From assembly GCA_035282925.1 (NCBI GenBank), contig DATEUW010000030.1, positions 1-12,684 of the forward strand: a DNA stretch of 12,684 nucleotides. The letters run 5' to 3'. The translations under genes were made by a program, and so were the position numbers. Below are positions 6,962 to 12,391 of this stretch, piece after piece. Origin of the DNA: ASMP01 sp035282925. Lineage in GTDB: Archaea > Nanobdellota > Nanobdellia > Pacearchaeales > GW2011-AR1. Under the pieces are notes generated by a model. The model was given only the letters and a program-made list of their open reading frames with translations. It was not told the DNA's origin and ran no database searches. Every line of letters begins with the position of its first letter. The first letter of the stretch is position 1.

Positions 6962-8311
6962 ATGGTAGATGTTATTGAGGATATAAAAGAGAATGTCGAA
7001 GAAGGCGGGGAAGCCATAGAGGAGATTGTAGAAAAGGGGGAAGAGATTGCGGAGAAAGAGCTCAAAAAGGCAAAGAGAAAGGGGAAAGAAGAACTCAGGG
7101 AAATAGAAGAAAAGGTCAAAAAAGGGGCTAAAGAGATTTCTGTAAAGGGGAAGGCTGTTGTTGAAAAAATAGGGGAGGGTCTTGAAAAGGATATTAAAAG
7201 AGTTAAAAAAGACGTTAGAAAAATTGAGGCTGTTTTTAAAGAGGATGTGAAGGATGTCAAAGAATTACCGAGAGAGGAGGAGAAAAATCGTCTGAGCGTG
7301 GCCGATTTAGAGAAAAAAGGAAAGAGTATTTTTAAAAAAGTTGGAGAAGGAATAAAAGAAGGTGTTGAGAAGGCTGAAGAATCGATTGAGGAAAAGGCTG
7401 AGGAAGTTGAAAAGGCGGTAAAAAAAGATGTCAGAAAAATCAAAAAATTTGTTGGGGAAGAAGTTCAAAAAATAAAGGGAAAAGAAAAGACTAGGATAAC
7501 AATAAGCATAGAGAAAGAGGCTGAATCAGAATCCTCTGAGGAAAAAATCAGCGAGCTGGAAGGAAAAAAGAAGGCACTGCTGGAAAAGGCAAAGAAGCTC
7601 AAGGAAAAGATTTCCGCAGGGGAGATAAGCACAGAGGAGCTCAAGGAAAAAATCAAGGCTAAAAAAAGAACAGACATGCTCGTTCCTCTCGAGGAGTATG
7701 TCAAGGCGGGAATTTATCTCGGGACAAGGGTTGTTACTCCAAACATGAGACCTTTTGTCTACAGGCGTCGTGCTGATGGGCTTGCAATCTTCAATACAGA
7801 CACTATAGACGAGAAACTAAAAGAAGGTGTTGAATACCTTGGAAAATTTGCTCCAGAGGATGTGATCCTCGTGTGCAAAAGGCAGGCAGGATGGCGTGCC
7901 GCTGAGAAATTTTCCGAGCTGACAGGAATAAGGGCATTCACAAAAAAATATCCTGCAGGAATCCTAACAAACAAGCAGCTTCCTGATTTTTTTGAAAACG
8001 AGCTCACAATAATCACAGACCAGTGGGTTGACAAAAACGCGCTCAACGATACCTTAAAAGTCCATAAGAAAGTTCTCATGATATGCGACACGAATAATTT
8101 CTCGCAGGGATCAGACCAGATAATAATAGGAAACAACAAAAGCCCAAAAAGTCTCGGAATTATTTTTTATATCCTGACAAGAGGTTACTGCAAGGCCCGC
8201 GGATTGAACACAGGGAAAATTCCTGATTTGGAATGGTGGACAGGGGAAATAGAAGAAACTGGAATTGGAAAAAGCAGGGCAACCCCGGAACCGGCAGAAT
8301 TCGGTGTATAA
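6962..8311 (+). CDS. rpsB: Ribosomal protein S2 with long charged repeat extension
   Basis: Of 449 residues, about 237-430 are a normal archaeal S2 (uS2), a 30S subunit protein between head and body. Marks are LVPLEEYVKAGIYLGT (240-255), RRRADGLAIFNTD (268-280), PAGILTNKQLPDFF (331-344), ITDQWVDKNA, ICDTNNFSQGSDQII and NNKSPKSLGIIFYILTRG. The usual GxHIGT histidine is Tyr here. Residues 1-236 are almost only Glu, Lys, Ile, Val, Ala and Gly, strongly helical. They contain two similar units: VEKIGEGLEKDIKR..KKDVRKI (68-88) and FKKVGEGIKEGVEK..KKDVRKI (124-160). The frame is open throughout and a promoter sits before the ATG at 6962. An internal ATG (Met239, at 7676) would give a standard S2 but has no obvious TATA. 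Archaeal S2 proteins with acidic tails are known in haloarchaea; this one is unusually long. Confidence 0.92.
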   Translation: MVDVIEDIKENVEEGGEAIEEIVEKGEEIAEKELKKAKRKGKEELREIEEKVKKGAKEISVKGKAVVEKIGEGLEKDIKRVKKDVRKIEAVFKEDVKDVKELPREEEKNRLSVADLEKKGKSIFKKVGEGIKEGVEKAEESIEEKAEEVEKAVKKDVRKIKKFVGEEVQKIKGKEKTRITISIEKEAESESSEEKISELEGKKKALLEKAKKLKEKISAGEISTEELKEKIKAKKRTDMLVPLEEYVKAGIYLGTRVVTPNMRPFVYRRRADGLAIFNTDTIDEKLKEGVEYLGKFAPEDVILVCKRQAGWRAAEKFSELTGIRAFTKKYPAGILTNKQLPDFFENELTIITDQWVDKNALNDTLKVHKKVLMICDTNNFSQGSDQIIIGNNKSPKSLGIIFYILTRGYCKARGLNTGKIPDLEWWTGEIEETGIGKSRATPEPAEFGV

Positions 8312-8347
8312 TACCAGAAGATAATTTAAATATTTTAAACAATAATT

Positions 8348-8355
8348 CTTATAAA
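8348..8355 (+). promoter_or_regulatory. TATA box of the membrane-protein gene
   Basis: CTTATAAA starts 29 nt before the ATG at 8377. It marks that ATG, not the longer upstream open frame, as the start. Confidence 0.6.
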
Positions 8356-8376
8356 CTCATTCTGTCAATTCTACCA

Positions 8377-8730
8377 ATGGCAAAAGGTCTCAAGGAAAAG
8401 ATAAGAAAAACAAAGCCCAAAGTTAAGAGATTCGTGAATATTCTTCTGGGCGTTGCTATCTTTGTTGCCCTTATGGGTTCTGCATTTTCTCTCAGCATTC
8501 TTTTTGGAATTGTATTCGTAATCGGTTTTGCCCTTTCGATTTATAGCGGAGATTTGAAGAAAAAACCATGGAAGCCCATAGCGATATTTGTCGGAGCCCT
8601 AGTCATAAGGTTCGCCCTTGACCAGTATCTTAATCCTCTCCTTGCATCAAAAACATTTCTGGATTTGAGCGTTTCTGCGCTGATTTTCCTATCGATACTG
8701 ATTTTCGGTTGGAGAATTAAGAGGAGTTGA
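8377..8730 (+). CDS. Small four-helix membrane protein
   Basis: I do not recognise the family. The 117-residue product has a basic N-terminus (KGLKEKIRKTKPKVKR, 3-18) and four likely membrane helices at about 20-36, 39-57, 68-85 and 94-112, then a short basic tail (RIKRS). The many N-terminal positive charges suggest a cytoplasmic N-terminus and, with four spans, a cytoplasmic C-terminus. The frame is open to 8233, but that part overlaps the end of rpsB and reads like out-of-frame sequence; the TATA spacing points to 8377. Codon use resembles the core genes rather than the AT-rich orphans. Function is unknown; conserved placement after rpsB could be tested. Confidence 0.75.
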   Translation: MAKGLKEKIRKTKPKVKRFVNILLGVAIFVALMGSAFSLSILFGIVFVIGFALSIYSGDLKKKPWKPIAIFVGALVIRFALDQYLNPLLASKTFLDLSVSALIFLSILIFGWRIKRS

Positions 8731-8803
8731 AGTTTATTCGCTCGGTTTAAAGTAGTATGGGAAGAGTTTTTTATATGAAGTTACTTTTAAGTAATAACAA
8801 ATA

Positions 8804-8817
8804 GAAAGGTTTAAATA
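8804..8817 (+). promoter_or_regulatory. BRE/TATA promoter GAAAGGTTTAAATA (orphan pair)
   Basis: It differs by one base from the 14-mers at 373 and 5401. Its TTTAAATA starts 29 nt before the ATG at 8839. Confidence 0.7.
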
Positions 8818-8838
8818 GTAAAAGATTAGTGAAAAAGT

Positions 8839-9108
8839 ATGGAAATAAATGAAAAATATCGTGGAGATGGTGCGGCAGTGATATATAGGCTGGATGATAG
8901 ATACTATTGCATTCTTGCTTTTTCTTCTGAAGAATTAAATAAAAGATTACTTGATTTAAATCCAAATCCATTACTTGAAGATTCAAGTCCCACTGCAACT
9001 TTTATTAAAAGATTTGACGGAATAAGTGATGAAGCATTAGGCATGCTTGAAGAAACTGCGAGAACATGTGGTACAAAGCAAGTAAATTTTGAAAGTCTTC
9101 TTCAATAA
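8839..9108 (+). CDS. Hypothetical 89-aa protein, first of an orphan pair
   Basis: I do not recognise this 89-residue acidic protein. It starts with a likely beta hairpin (DGAAVIYRLDDRYYCILAFS, 10-29) and then a mainly helical part with SSEELNKRLLDL and SDEALGMLEETARTCG. There is no signal peptide or membrane segment. It is AT-rich, with leucine mostly TTA and CTT. It has a strong own promoter, and its stop is one base before the next gene (TAAtATG), so the two are surely co-transcribed. Function unknown. Confidence 0.72.
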   Translation: MEINEKYRGDGAAVIYRLDDRYYCILAFSSEELNKRLLDLNPNPLLEDSSPTATFIKRFDGISDEALGMLEETARTCGTKQVNFESLLQ

Positions 9109-9109
9109 T

Positions 9110-9424
9110 ATGGGAACTGAACAGAAAACAGAAAGAGAAATCTCCAGGAGAGAGGCAACATTGGAAAGACTAATAGGTTTGCCAGAAGTACCTCCTCTTA
9201 AAAATGATCCTTACGGACTTTACAGACTTTCTGTTAAGGATACACCATATATCCCAATAGAAGTAGCTGAGATAAAATTAAAAAGTGGTGTAAGAACAGT
9301 GGGATATGTTGCTGGTGCTTGTGGAAGAAATCTGGTATTTGGGAATTGGCTATCTAAAGAAGGTTTTATAGACAGTATGAGAGATGCACCTTTTAGTGAG
9401 ATAGAAGATTACAGAACTCTTTAA
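9110..9424 (+). CDS. Hypothetical 104-aa protein, second of an orphan pair
   Basis: This 104-residue product is not recognised. A charged helical N-terminus (EQKTEREISRREATLERLIG, 4-23) leads to a part rich in predicted strands: YGLYRLSVKDTPYIPIEVAE, IKLKSGVRTVGYVAG and NLVFGNWLSKEG. The C-terminal half resembles a small beta-rich domain. The start was set at 9110 because this ATG follows the upstream stop by one base; the open frame reaches seven codons further, inside the first gene. It probably relies on translational coupling, and the products may act together. Codon style matches the other inserted small genes. Confidence 0.7.
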   Translation: MGTEQKTEREISRREATLERLIGLPEVPPLKNDPYGLYRLSVKDTPYIPIEVAEIKLKSGVRTVGYVAGACGRNLVFGNWLSKEGFIDSMRDAPFSEIEDYRTL

Positions 9425-9494
9425 CTATTATTAATTCACAAAATTCATATTCAACATTTCGTTGGTTCATATAATTCTTCCCGTATTATTTTTA
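9425..9494. other. Convergent intergenic stretch
   Basis: This 70-base AT-rich gap lies between converging genes. No hairpin with a long T run is visible on either strand, and I see no further gene in it. Confidence 0.4.
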
Positions 9495-9944
9495 TCAAAT
9501 CTTCATCCAAAGCCAGCCATTCTTGACATAGCCTGTTTTCACAAGAACAAAATTCCCTTTCAGCTTCTTGCCATTAAGCTCAAACTCTATCTTCTTTTCA
9601 TCTTTGCTCTTTAAAATATAATTTCCCTTGTCCCAAATTTCAACTTTGCCTGCGCCGTAATTTCCCTTAGGAATTATGCCTTTGAACTTTGCATACTCCA
9701 AAGGATGGTCTTCAACCTGGACAGCCAAGCGCTTTATCCCTTTTTCGCTTAACGCCTCTGGAGATTTCGGTACAGCCCAAGATTTTAATACGCCTTCCAT
9801 TTCAAGCCTTAAATCCCAGTGTAAGTGGGAAGCGTGATGTTTGTGAATAACGAAGATGGGTTTCTTTCCAGAGGATTTTATTTTTCCCTTTGGTTCTGGA
9901 GTTTTCGAGAATCTGCGTTTTTTCTGATAAGCTTCAAGGGGCAT
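9495..9944 (-). CDS. Standalone LigD-type 3'-phosphoesterase
   Basis: The 149-residue protein matches the phosphoesterase (PE) module of bacterial LigD. This module trims 3'-phosphate or 3'-ribonucleotide ends to a 3'-OH before nonhomologous end joining or repair. The catalytic pattern is intact: HKHHASHLHWDLRLE (34-48) with His36, His42, Asp44 and Arg46 matching the known PE residues, VEDHPLEY (77-84) with Glu78 and His80, and the family block FKGIIPKGNYGAGKVEIWDKG (87-107). No ligase or polymerase domain is attached and neither lies nearby; standalone archaeal PE enzymes are known. The ATG at 9944 lies 29 nt from a TATA box on the minus strand. The product probably cleans DNA or RNA 3' ends in the cytoplasm. 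Confidence 0.92.
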   Translation of the reverse strand: MPLEAYQKKRRFSKTPEPKGKIKSSGKKPIFVIHKHHASHLHWDLRLEMEGVLKSWAVPKSPEALSEKGIKRLAVQVEDHPLEYAKFKGIIPKGNYGAGKVEIWDKGNYILKSKDEKKIEFELNGKKLKGNFVLVKTGYVKNGWLWMKI

Positions 9945-9965
9945 GGAATGATAAAGCCATTTCTA

Positions 9966-9973
9966 TTTATTAA
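9966..9973 (-). promoter_or_regulatory. TATA box of the 3'-phosphoesterase gene
   Basis: Read on the minus strand, TTAATAAA begins 29 nt before the ATG at 9944. It lies between that gene and the stop of the next upstream gene. Confidence 0.55.
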
Positions 9974-10003
9974 TTTATGGAGCTAAAAAATAAATTATTT
10001 TCT

Positions 10004-10270
10004 TTAGAAAGGCACTGACGAATCATCATCAGGAACTTCATATAGATGTCTTGCTCTATTAAAACCCGTTATATACGATTCTGCTACAGCACGGAAAACA
10101 TTTAAAGTTCCTTCATCAACATTCGTACTATGACAAATAGAGTAATAGTTTTTAGCTAAATTGATAATATCTTCTTCTGTAAAAGAAGAATCTGATCTTG
10201 ATAATCTCTCTTCCAATGCCTTTTTTATTGGAGCTAATTCTTCATCTGTTGGTTCTGTTTCAGGAGGCAT
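10004..10270 (-). CDS. Hypothetical acidic protein of 88 aa
   Basis: I do not recognise it. From the ATG at 10270 the product has 88 residues: an acidic, proline-rich start (MPPETEPTDEEL), then helices with PIKKALEERLSRS, TEEDIINLAKNYYSICHS and EGTLNVFRAVAESYITGFNR, and an acidic tail (VPDDDSSVPF). There is no signal peptide or membrane segment. The open frame extends to a TTG at 10279; the ATG was chosen because it lies about 26-27 nt after a TATA box, a little less than the 29 nt found elsewhere. Leucine codons TTA and TTG dominate, as in the other orphan genes. It lies upstream of the phosphoesterase, each with its own promoter. Confidence 0.65.
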   Translation of the reverse strand: MPPETEPTDEELAPIKKALEERLSRSDSSFTEEDIINLAKNYYSICHSTNVDEGTLNVFRAVAESYITGFNRARHLYEVPDDDSSVPF

Positions 10271-10289
10271 GAATTTCAATATATTATCT

Positions 10290-10297
10290 ATTTAAAA
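10290..10297 (-). promoter_or_regulatory. TATA box of the 88-aa orphan
   Basis: The minus strand reads TTTTAAAT here, about 27 nt before the ATG at 10270. Confidence 0.5.
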
Positions 10298-10361
10298 GAA
10301 TTATGGTTATGAAGAATTATTTCTTCTTCTCTGAAATCCGCGGCTTTATCTTAAAAGAAAC

Positions 10362-10385
10362 CTGCTATAATCAGCTATTATGCAG
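10362..10385. repeat. Inverted repeat downstream of the AT-hook gene
   Basis: CTGCTATAAT (10362-10371) pairs with ATTATGCAG (10377-10385) over nine base pairs with one bulged base and a five-base loop. It lies 3' of the AT-hook gene and 5' of the 88-aa gene on the minus strand, so it could be an RNA end hairpin or a binding site. The rest of 10298-10432 shows no gene. Confidence 0.45.
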
Positions 10386-10432
10386 ATGAGAGTATGACTA
10401 GAGAGCATCGAAAGAGCTTTAGATTCTTAAGC

Positions 10433-10516
10433 TTATTTGCTTTTTCTTGGTCTTCCTCTTCCTTTCTTTGGTGCTTCTTCCTGTTTTTCTGTTTTTGCTT
10501 CCTTTTCTGATTCCAT
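10433..10516 (-). CDS. 27-aa AT-hook micro-protein
   Basis: Reading the minus strand from the ATG at 10516 gives 27 residues: MESEKEAKTEKQEEAPKKGR then GRPRKSK and a TAA stop. The acidic/lysine-rich first half leads into a textbook AT-hook core, GRGRPRK (residues 19-25), which in other proteins binds the minor groove of AT-rich DNA. A TATA box (TTTTTAAA) begins 29 nt before this ATG, the same distance as at nine longer genes. An in-frame ATG at 10531 would add five residues but lies too close to the TATA. The gene is divergent from the 16S rRNA promoter about 80 bases away. It was probably overlooked because of its size. Real expression is unproven, since lysine-rich AT-rich sequence can mimic such motifs. 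Confidence 0.6.
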   Translation of the reverse strand: MESEKEAKTEKQEEAPKKGRGRPRKSK

Positions 10517-10537
10517 AAATTCCACATACATATTCGA

Positions 10538-10545
10538 TTTAAAAA
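10538..10545 (-). promoter_or_regulatory. TATA box of the AT-hook gene
   Basis: The minus strand reads TTTTTAAA, identical to the rpsB TATA, 29 nt before the ATG at 10516. It is 22 bases from the rRNA TATA on the other strand. Confidence 0.55.
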
Positions 10546-10567
10546 ACTTGCGTTAATCGACGAAACA

Positions 10568-10575
10568 TTTATAAA
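10568..10575 (+). promoter_or_regulatory. 16S rRNA promoter (TATA box)
   Basis: TTTATAAA inside ACATTTATAAATCTC is the best TATA box before the 16S gene. Using the spacing of the protein genes, transcription would begin near 10597, giving a leader of about 230 nt. A weaker CTATAAAC at 10706 would start inside the processing stem and is less likely. Confidence 0.6.
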
Positions 10576-10596
10576 TCTCGGGAAGTCTAACTCTTT

Positions 10597-10827
10597 GTTA
10601 ACTAAGATGAGTGCCTTACAAATGTGCATACTTACACTTGAGTTAGATTGCATTAAGGTATGAAGTATGTAGAAGCAGTCACTTAGTTGTATTTCTTTTA
10701 TGTTACTATAAACGTTGGTCGAAGCCAACAGCGGAGGATTGAGTGAAGTGTTTTCCATCTTACAAGGGAAAATGCGCAATTGAGGTTTTTTGTTGTTTTA
10801 TCGACGATAAATCTGTGAAATTGTTAA
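10597..10827 (+). other. Pre-16S rRNA 5' leader
   Basis: This gene-free stretch is the presumed transcribed leader. It holds the 5' half of the long 16S-flanking helix (10665-10700), a GTTGGT/GCCAAC hairpin with a CGAA loop (10714-10729), and a TTTATC/GATAAA hairpin with a three-base loop (10797-10811) just before the mature 16S. No convincing open reading frame is seen. The transcription start is inferred. Confidence 0.5.
10665..10700 (+). other. 5' half of the pre-16S processing helix
   Basis: GTATGTAGAAGCAGT (10665-10679) pairs with 12307-12321 over 15 positions (13 Watson-Crick, two G-U), and GTTGTATTTCTT (10686-10697) pairs with 12292-12303 over 12 (one G-U). Between them, six bases here face GGT on the other side. 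The helix encloses the whole 16S gene. Confidence 0.75.
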
Positions 10828-12277
10828 ATCCAGTTGATCCTGCTGGCGGCTGCGGCTCTCTGGTTTGCACTTAGACATGCAAGTTCTTTCCCTGGTTCGC
10901 AAGAGCCGGGGGAAAGCGAACTGCTCAGTAACACGTAGCTAACCTACCCTCAGGTCAAGGATAACCTCGGGAAACTGAGGCTAAACCCTGATAGGAGACA
11001 TACCCTGGAAAGATTTGTCTCTCAAACTCGCGCCTAAGGATGGGGCTGCGGCGGATTAGGTAGTTGGCGGGGTAATAGCCCACCAAGCCTGTGATCCGTA
11101 AGGGCTCTTAGCGGAGAGGCCCTGAGAGGGAATCTGAGACACTATTCCCAGCCCTACGGGGTGCAGCAGTTAGGAATCATTTGCAATGCGCGAAAGCGTG
11201 ACAATTTGAACCAGAGTGCTTCTCACTTGAGAAGCTTTTGCCAAATGTAAAAAGTTTGGCGAATAAGGACTGGGTAAGACGAGTGCCAGCCGCCGCGGTA
11301 ATACTCGCGGTCCAAGTCGCAGCCATCATTATTGGGTCTAAAACATCCGTAGCTTGCCCGGTAAGTTCCTTGTGAAATCTCATCTCTCGAAGATGAGGCG
11401 TGCAAGGAGTACTGCCAGGCTAGAGACCGGCAGACGCAGGAAGTATGTTCGAAGTAGCGGTAAAATGCTTTAATCTCGGACAGACTCACAACAGCGAAGG
11501 CATCCTGCGAGTACGGTTCTGACTGTAAGGGATGAAGGCTAGGGGCGCAAAGTGGATTAGATACCCATGTAGTCCTAGCAGTAAACACTGCACACTAAAC
11601 ATCAGTACCTCCTCGAGAGGTATTGGTGCTGCAGCGAAGGCGAAGAGTGTGCTACCTGGGAAGTATAGCCGCAAGGCCGAAACTTAAAGGAATAGGCGGG
11701 GAGACACTACAACGGGTGACGCGTGCGGTTCAATTAGATTCTACACCGTGAACCTCACCAGGATCGACAGCAGAATGAAGGTCAGTCTGAAGGGCTTACC
11801 TGACACGCTGAGAGGAGTTGCATGGCCGACGTCAGCCTGTGTCGTGAGATGACCTGTTAAATCAGGTAACAGGCGAGACCCACATGCATATTTACCATGT
11901 GTACAATATGCAGATTGCCTCGGTAACGTGGATGAAAGCGTGGGCAACGTTAGGTGAGTACAGCCTGAATACCCTGGGCGACACGCGCGCGTCAATGGTG
12001 GATACAGCGGGATGCGACTCCGAAAGGAGAAGCCAACCTCTTAAAGTCCATCTCAGTCCAGATTGAAGCTTGCAATTCAGCTTCATGACGCTGGAATCCG
12101 TAGTAATCGTTTGTTAGCAGCGAACGGTGAATACGTCACTGTCTCTTGCACTCACTGCCCGTCAAACCAACCAAGTTGTGTTATGGTGAAACCAGTTTTG
12201 GGAGAACCTTAGCATGGTGAGGTAGGTTAAGTCGTCACAAGGTAACTGTAGGGGAACCTGCAGTTGGATCACCTCCT
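10828..12277 (+). rRNA. 16S ribosomal RNA
   Basis: A complete small-subunit rRNA of about 1,450 nt. It opens with ATCCAGTTGATCCTGC, contains GTGCCAGCCGCCGCGGTAA (11283), GATTAGATACCCATGTAGTC, AAACTTAAAGGAATAGGCGG and CCCGTC at 12158-12163, and ends GGATCACCTCCT with the anti-Shine-Dalgarno CCTCC intact. Several near-universal sites are changed: A for U at the 921 position (11694) matched by U for A at 1396 (12152), U for C at 1400 (12156), and C for A at 1499 (12236). The 349, 915, 958 and 1100 regions also differ from the archaeal norm. The form suggests a fast-evolving DPANN lineage. Ends are approximate. It is flanked by a long helix and not followed by a 23S gene in the next 400 nt. Confidence 0.97.
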
Positions 12278-12287
12278 AAAAATATTC

Positions 12288-12321
12288 TAACAAGAGATAC
12301 AACGGTATTGTTTCTACATAC
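12288..12321 (+). other. 3' half of the pre-16S processing helix
   Basis: AAGAGATACAAC (12292-12303) and ATTGTTTCTACATAC (12307-12321) pair with 10686-10697 and 10665-10679. It begins about ten bases after the mature 16S end, where archaeal 16S trailers usually fold back on the leader. Confidence 0.75.
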
Positions 12322-12333
12322 CCATCTAGTTCA

Positions 12334-12347
12334 GAAAGATTTTAAAA
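12334..12347 (+). promoter_or_regulatory. Promoter of tRNA-Ala
   Basis: GAAAGATTTTAAAA resembles the GAAAGRTTTAAATA promoters of the small genes, with one extra T. A start about 29 nt after the TATA falls at 12369-12370, just before a hairpin that precedes the tRNA. Confidence 0.5.
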
Positions 12348-12370
12348 ACTACTCAGGCTCGTAAATATTA

Positions 12371-12388
12371 ACGCGGATAAGTTCGCGT
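12371..12388 (+). other. Hairpin in the tRNA-Ala 5' leader
   Basis: ACGCGGA pairs with TTCGCGT around a TAAG loop (seven pairs, one G-U). It starts where transcription is predicted to begin and ends three bases before the tRNA, so the pre-tRNA leader would be almost only this hairpin. Its role is unknown. Confidence 0.55.
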
Positions 12389-12391
12389 CGT

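Noticed and set aside
6913..7443. A 176-residue minus-strand frame rich in Ser and Phe.
   Set aside because: It is the antisense of the Glu/Lys repeat of S2; GAA and AAA codons read as TTC and TTT.
10584..10649. A ten-pair inverted repeat (with TCTAACTC and GAGTTAGA) as a hairpin in the 16S leader.
   Set aside because: Its left arm lies before the inferred transcription start near 10597, so it would not be in the RNA; it could still be a DNA site, but there is no other support.
10597..10664. A C/D-box small RNA suggested by GATGAG sequences.
   Set aside because: No proper RUGAUGA and CUGA pair with terminal stem could be found.
10378..10779. A 133-residue open frame on the minus strand.
   Set aside because: It runs through the rRNA leader and promoter and overlaps the AT-hook gene in another frame; its Lys/Gln/Arg stretch is the shifted reading of that gene.
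11177..12086. Several open frames of 60-121 codons within the 16S gene on both strands.
   Set aside because: They lie inside a complete, structurally conserved rRNA.
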